In this document: positions 18,429 to 28,368 of the stretch, in pieces
Layout of the letters: the number at the start of each line of letters is the position of its first letter
How positions within the stretch are numbered: position 1 is the first letter of the stretch
Translations under genes and position numbers: made by a program
Notes under the pieces: generated by a model
Seen by the model: only the letters and a program-made list of their open reading frames with translations
Databases searched by the model: none
Told to the model about the DNA's origin: nothing
Assembly: GCA_947463785.1 (NCBI GenBank)
Contig: CANHRG010000003.1
Coordinates: 248,001 to 312,000, forward strand
DNA from: Sphingobacteriaceae bacterium
GTDB lineage: Bacteria; Bacteroidota; Bacteroidia; Sphingobacteriales; Sphingobacteriaceae
Reading direction: 5' to 3'
DNA: 64,000 bases

Positions 18429-20336
18429 TTACAAGGCACCAGCTTTGATTTCGTCAACCACAGAAGGATCTAGCAAGGTACTCGTATCTCCCAGGCTATC
18501 CATTTCACCCTCGGCTACTTTACGTAAAATACGTCGCATAATTTTACCAGAACGGGTTTTGGGTAAGCCCGAAACGAATTGAATTTTATCGGGTTTGGCA
18601 ATGGCGCCAATAATTCGAGTAACCGTTTGAAGAATATCTTTGCGGGTCAGCTCATGATCGTGTAACGATGTACCTAGAATAACATAGGCATAAATCCCCT
18701 GACCCTTGATATCGTGTGGATAACCCACCACAGCACTTTCAATTACATCAGCGTGCATGTTGATGGCATTCTCCACCTCTGCGGTACCTATACGGTGACC
18801 CGATACATTGATTACATCATCAACCCGTCCCGTAATGCGGTAATAACCTTGCTCATCGCGTAAGCAACCATCGCCGGTAAAATATTTGTTATCGTAAGTG
18901 GAGAAATAGGTGGTCCGGCAACGCTCATGATCGCCATAAGTGGTGCGGATAATACCTGGCCACGGGAATTTGATACACAGGTTTCCGCTTACGCCATTGC
19001 CTTCAATTTCCTTACCGTTCTCATCAACCAAACAGGGCTGAATGCCCGGTAGTGGCAGGGTGGCATAGCTTGGCTTAGTTGGCGTAATACCCGCTAGAGG
19101 CGAAATCATAATACCACCGGTTTCGGTTTGCCACCAAGTATCAACTATTGGACACCTGCCTTTACCTATTTTTTCGCTGAACCAATTCCAGGCTTCTTCA
19201 TTAATCGGCTCCCCCACAGAACCTAGCTTGGTCAATGAACTCAAATCTTTGCCTTTCAATGGTTCATTGCCATAAGCCATTAAGGAACGGATAGCCGTTG
19301 GAGCAGTATATAAAATATTGACCTGGTGTTTGTCTACAATCTCCCAAAAACGTCCGGCATCAGGCCAGGTGGGGACTCCCTCAAACATCAAAGTAGTGGC
19401 ACCCTGCAATAGGGCCCCATATACCAGATAAGAGTGCCCGGTAATCCAGCCAATATCGGCTGTACAGAAGAAAACTTCACTTGGTTCATATTGAAACACA
19501 TTGGCAAAAGTATAGCCGGTGTAAACCATATAACCTCCGCAGGTATGGACCACGCCTTTGGGTTTACCAGTAGAACCGGAAGTATATAAGATAAATAATT
19601 CGTCCTCGGCATCCATTGGCTCTGCCGGGCATTCCGAATTGCCCATGCTTTCTACCTTTTTTAGTTCATCTTCCCACCATACATCGCGACCTTTTAGCAT
19701 AGAAACTGGTGTTTGACTACGGGTTAATACGATTACCCGGCGTACCGAGGGACATTGCACCAATGCATCGTCAATCACATTTTTTAGTGGAACTTCTTTA
19801 GTACCCCGAAAACCACCGTCGGCAGTAATCACTAGCTCACATTGGGCATCTTGAATACGATCGGCAATAGATTGGGCCGAAAAACCTCCAAATACTACAG
19901 AATGTATAGCGCCTACACGAGCACATGCCAGCACCGAAATGGCCAATTCAGGAACCATAGGCATGTAAATACAAATCCGATCGCCTTTCTTAACGCCATT
20001 ATTTTTAAGCATGTTTCCCACCTGGCTCACTTTGTGGTGCAACTCTTTGTACGTGATTTCACGGTGTTGCTCCTCCGGGTTGTTCGGTTCCCAAATGATG
20101 GCAGGCTTATGGCCTTGATTTTCCAGGTAACGATCAATGCAATTTTCAGTGATGTTTAATTGTGCGCCCGAAAACCATTTGGTATTCGCTTTGCGAAAAT
20201 CACTCTCTAATACTTTATCCCACTTCTTTTTCCATGTAAAATTTTCGGCAATTTCTGCCCAAAATAGTTCGGGTTGGGTTACACTTTTTTGGTAAGCCTG
20301 CTGGTATTCTTCGAAAGTTTTGATGCGAAAACCCAT
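18429..20336 (-). CDS. acs: acetate--CoA ligase
   Basis: 635 aa; YTSGSTGKPKGVVHT, DIGWITGHSYLVYG, TRSGKIMRRILRK. Confidence 0.96.
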   Translation of the reverse strand: MGFRIKTFEEYQQAYQKSVTQPELFWAEIAENFTWKKKWDKVLESDFRKANTKWFSGAQLNITENCIDRYLENQGHKPAIIWEPNNPEEQHREITYKELHHKVSQVGNMLKNNGVKKGDRICIYMPMVPELAISVLACARVGAIHSVVFGGFSAQSIADRIQDAQCELVITADGGFRGTKEVPLKNVIDDALVQCPSVRRVIVLTRSQTPVSMLKGRDVWWEDELKKVESMGNSECPAEPMDAEDELFILYTSGSTGKPKGVVHTCGGYMVYTGYTFANVFQYEPSEVFFCTADIGWITGHSYLVYGALLQGATTLMFEGVPTWPDAGRFWEIVDKHQVNILYTAPTAIRSLMAYGNEPLKGKDLSSLTKLGSVGEPINEEAWNWFSEKIGKGRCPIVDTWWQTETGGIMISPLAGITPTKPSYATLPLPGIQPCLVDENGKEIEGNGVSGNLCIKFPWPGIIRTTYGDHERCRTTYFSTYDNKYFTGDGCLRDEQGYYRITGRVDDVINVSGHRIGTAEVENAINMHADVIESAVVGYPHDIKGQGIYAYVILGTSLHDHELTRKDILQTVTRIIGAIAKPDKIQFVSGLPKTRSGKIMRRILRKVAEGEMDSLGDTSTLLDPSVVDEIKAGAL

Positions 20337-20430
20337 GTCTGAAAATTTAATCGAGTTTAATCAGAATATCACTAAGAATCAATACTAATGTGTCCTGTTC
20401 TGGAAAAGAATAGAAATAATCATTTTAGTA

Positions 20431-20461
20431 TTGCGTATTAAATATTTAATCCAGATATTTG
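20431..20461 (+). promoter_or_regulatory. putative Bacteroidetes-type promoter of rpmB (TTG-N20-GATATTTG)
   Basis: TTG at 20431 and GATATTTG at 20454-20461 upstream of the L28 gene. Confidence 0.45.
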
Positions 20462-20508
20462 CAAGCCCTAAAACAAGGGTTTATTTATAAACGATACATA
20501 GTACAGTC

Positions 20509-20742
20509 ATGTCGAGAGTTTGTGATTTAACAGGAAAAATGCCGATTAAAGGTCACCACGTGTCGAATTCGAACGTGAAAACCAATCGCAAGTTTTATCC
20601 TAACCTGAAGGTGAAAAAATTCTACATCCCTGAGGAAGACCGTTGGATTACGTTGAAAGTAAGCACTTCAGCGATTAAAACCATTAACAAAAATGGTATT
20701 ACTGCGGTAATCAATAAATTCCTTAAAAAAGGATACATTTAA
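20509..20742 (+). CDS. rpmB: 50S ribosomal protein L28
   Basis: MSRVCDLTGKMPIKGHHVSNSNVKTNRKFYPNL. Confidence 0.96.
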   Translation: MSRVCDLTGKMPIKGHHVSNSNVKTNRKFYPNLKVKKFYIPEEDRWITLKVSTSAIKTINKNGITAVINKFLKKGYI

Positions 20743-20770
20743 TAGGCAAACGCATTAAAAGAAAAGAACA

Positions 20771-20953
20771 ATGGCTAAGAAAGGCAATAGAGTTCAGGTT
20801 ATTTTAGAATGCACCGAGCACAAAGAAAGCGGTATGCCAGGCATGTCTCGTTACATTACCACCAAGAACAAGAAAAACACCACTGAGCGCTTGGAGTTGA
20901 AAAAATACAACCCCGTTTTACGCAAAGTAACTGTACACAAAGAAATTAAGTAA
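20771..20953 (+). CDS. rpmG: 50S ribosomal protein L33
   Basis: [37 protein letters not shown]. Confidence 0.96.
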   Translation: MAKKGNRVQVILECTEHKESGMPGMSRYITTKNKKNTTERLELKKYNPVLRKVTVHKEIK

Positions 20954-20984
20954 TCGTCGGTTTACCGATATAAACGCATAAATC

Positions 20985-21158
20985 ATGGCTAAGAAAGTAG
21001 TAGCAACCCTGAAAACCGGAACCGGTAAAGAATATTCAAAGGTGATTACGATGACTAAATCGCCTAAGACCGGTGCATACAGCTTCAAAGAGCAAATCGT
21101 GCACAACGATCATATTAAAGACGCCCTTGCTTCTGCTAAAGAGCAAAGCGCAGAATAA
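20985..21158 (+). CDS. DUF4295 family protein, 57 aa, Bacteroidetes ribosome-associated
   Basis: Manual translation MAKKVVATLKTGTGKEYSKVITMTKSPKTGAYSFKEQIVHNDHIKDALASAKEQSAE; directly downstream of rpmB-rpmG; absent from ORF track because under 60 aa. Confidence 0.9.
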   Translation: MAKKVVATLKTGTGKEYSKVITMTKSPKTGAYSFKEQIVHNDHIKDALASAKEQSAE

Positions 21159-21177
21159 TTATTTTTAAAAGTATTCT

Positions 21178-21215
21178 AAAAGCCTCCCCGATTATTCGTG
21201 GGCGGCTTTTTTTGT
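21178..21215 (+). terminator. Rho-independent terminator of rpmB-rpmG-DUF4295
   Basis: AAAGCCTCCCCGATTATTCGTGGGCGGCTTTTTTTG hairpin plus T run. Confidence 0.65.
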
Positions 21216-21228
21216 TTAATTTCGCATT

Positions 21229-22476
21229 ATGGGATTATTTGACTTATTCAGAAAAAAACCTAAACCTGCTCCAGAACCCGAAGTAGTTGAACACGTAAGT
21301 GCTGAACCAATTACCGAACCCGTTCGTGAGCAAGAACCTACTGTGATTGAGGCAGCTGAAGTCGTTCAAGAAGCGCCTATTGAAGAAATTTTACCTGTAG
21401 AACCGCTAGCTGAAGAAGTTTCAACAGAACCGGAGCCGGAAATTGAGGTGGAAATCCCACAAAGTGAGCCTGAGAAAAGTCCGGAACCAGTAAGCGTACC
21501 AACTCCTGTTAGTACAAGTATTCCAAAAGTAGAACCTTCGCCAGAAGAGCTCGAGAGTAAAGAAGATCTGGAAAAGAGTTTAGAAAAAACCAAATCCGGG
21601 CTTTTCTCGAAACTAACCAAAGCAGTTGTTGGAAAATCAACGGTTGATGCAGAAGTTTTAGATGAGCTAGAAGAAATTTTGGTAACCTCTGACGTAGGCG
21701 TAAACACCACCTTAAAAATCATTGAGCGTATTGAGAAACGTGTTGCCCGTGATAAATACCTCAACGCCTCTGAACTAAATAGCATTTTAAGAGAAGAAAT
21801 TCAGGCGCTATTAGCAGAGAATAACAGCAACGATTTCGAAAATTTTGAATACGGCAAACAAAGTCCGTACGTGATCATGGTAGTAGGTGTAAATGGCGTT
21901 GGCAAAACCACCACTATCGGAAAACTTGCACATAAACTTAAAGCGGCAGGAAATAAAGTCGTTTTAGGCGCCGCCGATACGTTCCGTGCTGCTGCTGTAG
22001 ATCAGCTCAAACTTTGGGGTGAGCGTGTTGGGGTGCGGGTAGTTGCCCAAGATATGGGATCTGACCCGGCTTCCGTAGCTTTTGATACCGTACAATCGGC
22101 AGCCGCAAATGGTGATGACGTAGCGATTATTGATACCGCCGGTCGATTACACAATAAAGTGGCCCTCATGAATGAGTTAGCCAAAATCAAAAAAGTAATG
22201 GATAAGATTGTTCCGGGGGCTCCTCACGAGATTTTATTGGTATTGGATGCCTCTACCGGACAAAATGCCATTGAGCAATGTAAACAATTTACCGAAGCAA
22301 CCGACGTAAATGCATTGGCCTTAACCAAGCTCGATGGTACTGCCAAAGGTGGGGTAGTTATTGGCATCTCTGATCAATTTAAAATTCCGGTTAAATACAT
22401 AGGAGTTGGGGAAAGCATTGATGATTTACAGTTATTTAACAAAAAAGCGTTCGTAGATTCGCTATTTAAAAACTAA
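21229..22476 (+). CDS. ftsY: signal recognition particle-docking protein FtsY
   Basis: Acidic N-terminal domain; NG domain VGVNGVGKTTTIGKLAHKL, DTFRAAAVDQL, DTAGRLH, TKLDGTAKGG. Confidence 0.97.
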   Translation: MGLFDLFRKKPKPAPEPEVVEHVSAEPITEPVREQEPTVIEAAEVVQEAPIEEILPVEPLAEEVSTEPEPEIEVEIPQSEPEKSPEPVSVPTPVSTSIPKVEPSPEELESKEDLEKSLEKTKSGLFSKLTKAVVGKSTVDAEVLDELEEILVTSDVGVNTTLKIIERIEKRVARDKYLNASELNSILREEIQALLAENNSNDFENFEYGKQSPYVIMVVGVNGVGKTTTIGKLAHKLKAAGNKVVLGAADTFRAAAVDQLKLWGERVGVRVVAQDMGSDPASVAFDTVQSAAANGDDVAIIDTAGRLHNKVALMNELAKIKKVMDKIVPGAPHEILLVLDASTGQNAIEQCKQFTEATDVNALALTKLDGTAKGGVVIGISDQFKIPVKYIGVGESIDDLQLFNKKAFVDSLFKN

Positions 22477-22479
22477 TTC

Positions 22480-23808
22480 ATGAAGACCAAAACGGCGGAA
22501 ATAGAGGTGAAAAAACCGAAAGTGAATGTGATTACCTTAGGTTGCTCGAAGAATGTGTACGACTCTGAGGTATTGATGGGGCAATTAAAAGCTGGTCAAC
22601 TCAATGTGGCTCACGAATCGGATGAATTAGGTGCAGAGGATATTGTGGTGATCAATACCTGCGGCTTTATTGACAATGCCAAACAAGAATCAATCGACAC
22701 CATTTTACAATACAGCGAGTTAAAAGATCAGGGAAAAATTGGTAAAGTGATTGTAACCGGATGCCTTTCTGAGCGCTACAAACCCGAATTAGCAGCCGAA
22801 ATTACCAATGTAGATTCCTATTTCGGAACTAACGATCTACCCGAATTATTAGCCAGTATTGGTGTAAATTACAAACACGAACTCATTGGCGAGCGTTTGC
22901 TAACCACACCCTCCCATTTTGCCTATTTTAAAATAGCTGAAGGATGTAATCGTCCCTGCTCGTTTTGCGCCATCCCTTTAATGAGGGGCCAACACGTCTC
23001 CAAATCAATCGACGATTTGGTTAAAGAAGCCAAGCATCTGGCAAAAAACGGCACCAAAGAACTCATACTCATTGCACAAGATTTAACGTATTACGGACTG
23101 GATCTGTACAATGAACGTAAACTGGCCGATTTATTACGAAATCTTTCGGATGTAAACGGCATTGAATGGATTCGCTTGCAATACGCCTACCCTTCCGGTT
23201 TCCCAATGGAAATTTTAGATGTGATGAAAGAGCGTGAAAACATTTGCAAGTACCTCGACATGCCTTTACAGCACATTTCTGACCCGATGCTGAAATCGAT
23301 GCGAAGGGGTATCACCAAGCAAAAAACGATCGAATTGGTTGATCAAATTCGGAATAAAGTGCCAGAAATTGCGTTACGCACTACCCTAATTTGCGGCTAC
23401 CCGGGAGAAACTGAGCAAGACTTTGAAGAAATGAAAGCTTGGGTGGAAGCCACTCAATTTGACAGATTGGGATGCTTTACCTATTCGCATGAAGAAAAAA
23501 CGCATGCCTATAACTTGGAGGACAACGTGCCTGAAGAAGTTAAACAGCAGCGTGTAGAAGAAATTATGGACATCCAGCAAGGAATTTCGCTCGAGAAAAA
23601 TCAAACAAAAGTGGGGCAGACTTTCAAGGTTTTGATTGATAAAAAAGAAGGAGATTTCTTTGTTGGACGTACCGAATACGATTCTCCGGAAGTGGATAAC
23701 GAAGTGCTTATTGATGCCAAAACGGATTACGCTCCGGTGGGTAGTTTTGTACAGGTAAAAATAGACCGGGCAGAAGATTTTGACCTCTACGGCCATCTGG
23801 TAAACTAA
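22480..23808 (+). CDS. rimO: ribosomal protein S12 methylthiotransferase RimO
   Basis: VITLGCSKNVYDSEVLMGQL; radical-SAM CNRPCSFCAIP; C-terminal TRAM. Confidence 0.96.
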   Translation: MKTKTAEIEVKKPKVNVITLGCSKNVYDSEVLMGQLKAGQLNVAHESDELGAEDIVVINTCGFIDNAKQESIDTILQYSELKDQGKIGKVIVTGCLSERYKPELAAEITNVDSYFGTNDLPELLASIGVNYKHELIGERLLTTPSHFAYFKIAEGCNRPCSFCAIPLMRGQHVSKSIDDLVKEAKHLAKNGTKELILIAQDLTYYGLDLYNERKLADLLRNLSDVNGIEWIRLQYAYPSGFPMEILDVMKERENICKYLDMPLQHISDPMLKSMRRGITKQKTIELVDQIRNKVPEIALRTTLICGYPGETEQDFEEMKAWVEATQFDRLGCFTYSHEEKTHAYNLEDNVPEEVKQQRVEEIMDIQQGISLEKNQTKVGQTFKVLIDKKEGDFFVGRTEYDSPEVDNEVLIDAKTDYAPVGSFVQVKIDRAEDFDLYGHLVN

Positions 23809-23817
23809 AATCAAAAG

Positions 23818-25416
23818 ATGAAAGCCAGCTACATCGATTATCGAGATACCCAACGCTTTTCATCCGGACTACTTCGCTACCTGGACCAGGATGGCTCATT
23901 ACAGCCTTTTTACAGCCATCCGCCCAATTTAAATGGGTTTAAAAAACTAGTAGCCAACAAAAAAGTAACAGCTAACCGTGTAACATTGGTTAAGGTGCTT
24001 CAGCAGCAGTATGCCAAAATGCAATTACACCTACCGGATAGCATTACTAAAAATATCCAATTACTTGGTCAAGAAAACACCTTTACCGTAACCACCGGCC
24101 ATCAGCTTAATTTGTTTACCGGTCCGCTATATTTCATATATAAAATAGCTACCGCGATTAAATTAGCTCAAGAACTCAAGGCCGAATTTCCGGATAAAAA
24201 TTTCGTTCCGGTGTATTGGATGGCTACAGAAGATCACGATTTTGAGGAAATTAATCATGCCTTTATTGGCGGGAAAAAGATTAGCTGGGATATAGAAACT
24301 AAGGGCGCATGCGGACGGCTCAGTACCCAAGGTTTAAGCGAAGTATTAAAAGCTTACCAAGGCATTCTAGGAGTTTCGCCCAATGCCCTGCAGCTAGCTA
24401 GCTGGATAAAAGAAGCCTATGCGCAACAGCATACTTTGGCAGATGCTACTCGCTATTTAGTCCATAAATTATTTGAAAATTACGGATTGCTCATCATCGA
24501 TGCAGAACATCCCGAACTCAAAAAACAATTTATAGAGGTAATGGAAGCCGATATCATGGAACAGCATAGCGCTAAGCTGATCTCGGAAACCAATACACAA
24601 TTGAAAGCAACAGGCATCGAGCCGCCAGTAAATTCGAGAGAAATCAATTTCTTTTATGTGAAGGGTGAAATACGTGAGCGGATTGTTTACCAAAATGGGC
24701 AATACCAGGTGCTAAATACAACCATCCAATTTACGGAAGCTGAGCTGCGAAAACACATTAATGAGCGCCCGGAAAATTTTAGTCCGAATGTGGTGATGCG
24801 ACCATTGTACCAGGAAAGCATCCTCCCCAACTTGGCCTATATCGGCGGTGGTGCGGAAATTTTGTATTGGTTGGAATTGAAAAGCACATTCAGTTGGTAC
24901 AACTTAGATTTCCCTGTTTTGCTATTACGCAATTCTGCTCAGTTGATTACCGAACAGCAAGAGCATCAAATCAAACGCTTGGGACTGGAAGCAATAGACC
25001 TGTTTCAATCACTTGATGAGTTAAAAAAAACCTGGATTTTAAAAAATAGCACGCACAACTTGAGCGTAGCAAAAGAGTCGGAAGCGATCAAATCGACTTT
25101 CACCGAACTAAAAGATCGAGCAAAAACGATTGACCCCACTTTGGTGCCCAGTACTGAAGCTATCGAAGTTCGTTTATTCAAAGCCATGGAACGTTTGGAG
25201 AAAAAAATGGTGAAAGCAGAAAAGCGAAATCACGAGGAGGCCATGCTTCAGCTTGAAAAACTGCATAATGGATTCTTCTATCAAGATGGACTACAAGAAC
25301 GCTCCGAAAATTTTGGCATGTATTTCACACTTTTCGGACAAAGTTTTATTGATCAACTCATTTCAGCATTCCAGCCGCTAAATGCTAAATTCACTCTCCT
25401 TACTTTAAGCAAATGA
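23818..25416 (+). CDS. bshC: bacillithiol biosynthesis cysteine-adding enzyme BshC
   Basis: 532 aa; TVTTGHQLNLFTGPLYFIYKIATAIKLAQELK, PVYWMATEDHDFEEINH. Confidence 0.95.
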   Translation: MKASYIDYRDTQRFSSGLLRYLDQDGSLQPFYSHPPNLNGFKKLVANKKVTANRVTLVKVLQQQYAKMQLHLPDSITKNIQLLGQENTFTVTTGHQLNLFTGPLYFIYKIATAIKLAQELKAEFPDKNFVPVYWMATEDHDFEEINHAFIGGKKISWDIETKGACGRLSTQGLSEVLKAYQGILGVSPNALQLASWIKEAYAQQHTLADATRYLVHKLFENYGLLIIDAEHPELKKQFIEVMEADIMEQHSAKLISETNTQLKATGIEPPVNSREINFFYVKGEIRERIVYQNGQYQVLNTTIQFTEAELRKHINERPENFSPNVVMRPLYQESILPNLAYIGGGAEILYWLELKSTFSWYNLDFPVLLLRNSAQLITEQQEHQIKRLGLEAIDLFQSLDELKKTWILKNSTHNLSVAKESEAIKSTFTELKDRAKTIDPTLVPSTEAIEVRLFKAMERLEKKMVKAEKRNHEEAMLQLEKLHNGFFYQDGLQERSENFGMYFTLFGQSFIDQLISAFQPLNAKFTLLTLSK

Positions 25417-26498
25417 GCTATACCGTTTTCTCAGCAGATACATTAAGAAGCTTTACTGAAACTGTATTCAAATCGATGGGCTGTTCGGCAGCGCATGCAA
25501 GCTTGGCAGCCGATGTATTAATCAAGGCCGATTTACGCGGTATCGATTCGCATGGTGTGGCTCGTTTAAGTGGTTACGTTCGGCTTTGGGAGAAAAAAAG
25601 AATAAATGCTACACCAAACATTCGCATTGTTCATGAAACAGCCAGCACAGCCACTATAGATGGCGATGGTGGATTAGGATTGGTTATTGCACCTTTCGCG
25701 ATGCAAATTGCCATGCAAAAAGCAGAAAATTGTGGCTCAGGATGGGTATCCGTTCGCAATTCCAACCATTTTGGAATCGCTGCTTACCACACCTTAATGG
25801 CTGTTGAAAAAGACATGATTGGTTTCGCCATGACAAATGCCAGCCCGCTGGTGGCGCCTACGCATGCCAATGAACGTTTGCTTGGCACCAACCCAATGTG
25901 CTATGCTTTTCCGGCAGGAAAATACCCGCCCGTTGTAGTAGATATGGCTACTTCGGCGGCAGCAAACGGTAAACTGGAAATTGCACAACGAACCGGTAAA
26001 CCTGTTCCTGAGGGTTGGATCATCGACAAAAATGGACAGCCTTCTACCAATCCACACGAATTGAAAGAAGGTGGTTCTTTAGTTCCCCTAGGTAGCGATA
26101 GTACACATGGTAGCCACAAAGGCTTCGGATTGGGAGCTACGGTTGATATTTTATCTGCGGTGCTTTCAGGAGCAAATTACGGCCCATGGGTTCCGCCATT
26201 CGTCGCTTTTTTAGAACCTCCTGCTGATCCGGTTGGCTTGGGTATTGGTCACTTTTTAGGGGCTATGCGTGTTGATGGTTTCCGACCAAAAGAAGAATTT
26301 AAAAATCATTTAGATAATTGGATCCAACGGTTTAAATCGGCAAAAACTATTGATCCTAATCAACCTGTGATAATTCCGGGAGAGCCTGAATTAGAAGCCG
26401 AACAAGACAGAAAAACAAACGGCATCCCACTTGTGAATGCCGTTGTTGAAGATTTAAATGCCTTGGCAGCTAAACTAGAGCTTGCCCCCTTGGTTTAA
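25413..26498 (+). CDS. Ldh family oxidoreductase (malate/lactate dehydrogenase-like)
   Basis: ADLRGIDSHGVARL, VRNSNHFGIAAYH, GTNPMCYAFPA, GSHKGFGLG; ATGA overlap with bshC. Confidence 0.92.
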   Translation: MSYTVFSADTLRSFTETVFKSMGCSAAHASLAADVLIKADLRGIDSHGVARLSGYVRLWEKKRINATPNIRIVHETASTATIDGDGGLGLVIAPFAMQIAMQKAENCGSGWVSVRNSNHFGIAAYHTLMAVEKDMIGFAMTNASPLVAPTHANERLLGTNPMCYAFPAGKYPPVVVDMATSAAANGKLEIAQRTGKPVPEGWIIDKNGQPSTNPHELKEGGSLVPLGSDSTHGSHKGFGLGATVDILSAVLSGANYGPWVPPFVAFLEPPADPVGLGIGHFLGAMRVDGFRPKEEFKNHLDNWIQRFKSAKTIDPNQPVIIPGEPELEAEQDRKTNGIPLVNAVVEDLNALAAKLELAPLV

Positions 26499-27610
26499 TG
26501 TATGCCCTTAAAGATTCGGCTCCAGCGAATTTTATCTAGGAATGTGCCTTCAGAATCCCAGCTCATCCAAATAAATAAGGCTTTACCCACAATGTGATCT
26601 TCGGGAACAAAACCCCAGAATCGCGAATCCAATGAATTGTGACGATTATCGCCCATCATCCAATAGTAATCCATTTTAAAGGTATAGCTATCTGCTTTTT
26701 TGCCGTTAATTAGCAATTCATTAGCGCCCGAACGCTCCACCTTATTTCCTTCATATACCGAGATTGCTCGCTCATACAGCGGAATGGTGGTGCTGTCTAA
26801 CTTCACCGTCCAGCCTTTTTTAGGCACAATCACCGGACCGAAATTATCCTCATTCCATTTAAAATTTGGATTGTGCGGAAAAACTTGCGGTTCGTATTCA
26901 TTAACCGGACGAATAATTGGATTCAGCACTTTTACATTAGACCATTGCTTGATAGTTGCAGCTTCCTCGGCCGTCATATTGAAATAGTACTCATCAGCAG
27001 TGGCACGTTGAACTTCGATGCGCATGTCTTGCAGAGCCGATGGGTTGAAATCTGTGCCATCGGTGCGAACGTAATAGGTAGTTTCGCCAAACTGCGGATT
27101 TTCTGCCGCTTTGCCGTTCACATAAACTTGCGTATTCACAATTTTCAAGGTATCTCCGGCTATGGCCATGCAGCGCTTGATGTAATTCTCACGTTTATCA
27201 ACCGGACGGTTATAAGGTTCATCAGCTTCCATGGGCCAGTTAAATACAACTGCATCGCCACGTTTGATTTCTGAAAATCCGGGCAAACGGTGATAGCCCC
27301 ATTGAACTCCGTCCCAATAAGCTTTGGTGCCAATGATAGGCATGGTATGGTGTGCAAATGGAAAAGCTACAGGAGTCATCGGAATTCGTGCTCCGTAATT
27401 TACTTTACTCACGAAAAGAAAATCGCCGACCTTTAAGCTCTTTTCCATTGATCCGGTTGGGATGGTATAGGCCTCAATAAAAAATGTTCTGATCAGCGTA
27501 GCAGCGATAACTGCAAAAACGATGGCATCAAACCATTCTCTGGAAGCACTTTTCTTTTTCTTTTCGACTTTTTTTTCTTGAGGGTCCTTTGACCAAAATT
27601 TCAATTTCAT
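26495..27610 (-). CDS. lepB: signal peptidase I
   Basis: FIEAYTIPTGSMEKSLKVGDFLFVSK, PIMEADEP...KRCMAIAGDTL, MMGDNRHNSLDSRFWGFVPEDHIVGKA. Confidence 0.95.
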   Translation of the reverse strand: MKLKFWSKDPQEKKVEKKKKSASREWFDAIVFAVIAATLIRTFFIEAYTIPTGSMEKSLKVGDFLFVSKVNYGARIPMTPVAFPFAHHTMPIIGTKAYWDGVQWGYHRLPGFSEIKRGDAVVFNWPMEADEPYNRPVDKRENYIKRCMAIAGDTLKIVNTQVYVNGKAAENPQFGETTYYVRTDGTDFNPSALQDMRIEVQRATADEYYFNMTAEEAATIKQWSNVKVLNPIIRPVNEYEPQVFPHNPNFKWNEDNFGPVIVPKKGWTVKLDSTTIPLYERAISVYEGNKVERSGANELLINGKKADSYTFKMDYYWMMGDNRHNSLDSRFWGFVPEDHIVGKALFIWMSWDSEGTFLDKIRWSRIFKGIH

Positions 27611-27627
27611 ATTGTATTTATCACTGA

Positions 27628-28368
27628 TTATTGAAAATCAAACATATCTGCTATCGAGTAAAAACCCTGTTTACCCTGTAACCATTCGGCGGCAACTATG
27701 GCCCCTAAAGCAAATCCGGCACGGTTGTGGGCGGTATGCTTAAACTCTAGTTCATCCACCTCAGAACTGTAAACCACAGTATGGGTTCCAGGCACCTGAT
27801 CTATTCGGTGCGATTCAATCAAGAGTTCATTGGGTTTCGCAACGAGTTCTTCATTCTGACCCACTACTTCATTCACCCACGCTGATTTGCGATCCAAGCC
27901 CTCCAAAATTCCTTCTGCTATCGTAATTGCCGTTCCACTTGGGGCATCCAGCTTTTGCGTATGGTGGATTTCTTCAACTTGTACGTCGTATTGTGGGTAA
28001 CGATTCATCAGCCTGGCTAAAACACGGTTCACATGGAAGAAAACATTTACTCCAATACTAAAATTAGATGCATAGAGTAAAGTTTTGTTACCCGATTCAC
28101 ATTTTTGCTTGATGACAGGTATTTGATCGTACCAACCGGTGGTTCCTACCACTATGGGCACACCAGCAGCAAAACAAGCTTCAATATTACTCAAAACAGC
28201 ATGTGGTGTACTAAACTCAATGGCTAAATCAGCTTCTTTGAAACGATCGGACTGAAAATCTGAATGATTATCCTGATCAATCGTCAAAATAATTTCATGA
28301 CCACGTTCGGTTGCAAGCTGTTCAATCAGCTTGCCCATTTTTCCGTAACCGATTAGGGCTATTTTCAT
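27628..28368 (-). CDS. dapB: 4-hydroxy-tetrahydrodipicolinate reductase
   Basis: MKIALIGYGKMGKLIEQLA, VVGTTGWYD, SNFSIGVNVFF, EIHHTQKLDAPSGTA. Confidence 0.95.
   Translation of the reverse strand: MKIALIGYGKMGKLIEQLATERGHEIILTIDQDNHSDFQSDRFKEADLAIEFSTPHAVLSNIEACFAAGVPIVVGTTGWYDQIPVIKQKCESGNKTLLYASNFSIGVNVFFHVNRVLARLMNRYPQYDVQVEEIHHTQKLDAPSGTAITIAEGILEGLDRKSAWVNEVVGQNEELVAKPNELLIESHRIDQVPGTHTVVYSSEVDELEFKHTAHNRAGFALGAIVAAEWLQGKQGFYSIADMFDFQ

Noticed and set aside
20462-20508. Hairpin AGCCCTAAAACAAGGGTTT in the rpmB leader as a ribosomal-protein autoregulatory element
   Set aside because: Only about 4-5 bp of stem; too weak to claim without covariation.
21262-21560. Glu/Pro-rich stretch at the FtsY N-terminus as a separate low-complexity feature
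   Set aside because: Acidic N-terminal domains are a normal FtsY feature.
28365-28368. Short overlaps between co-directional genes (dapB/DUF5683, bshC/ldh, DUF3098/uppP) as unusual
   Set aside because: Four-nucleotide ATGA-type overlaps are ordinary translational coupling.
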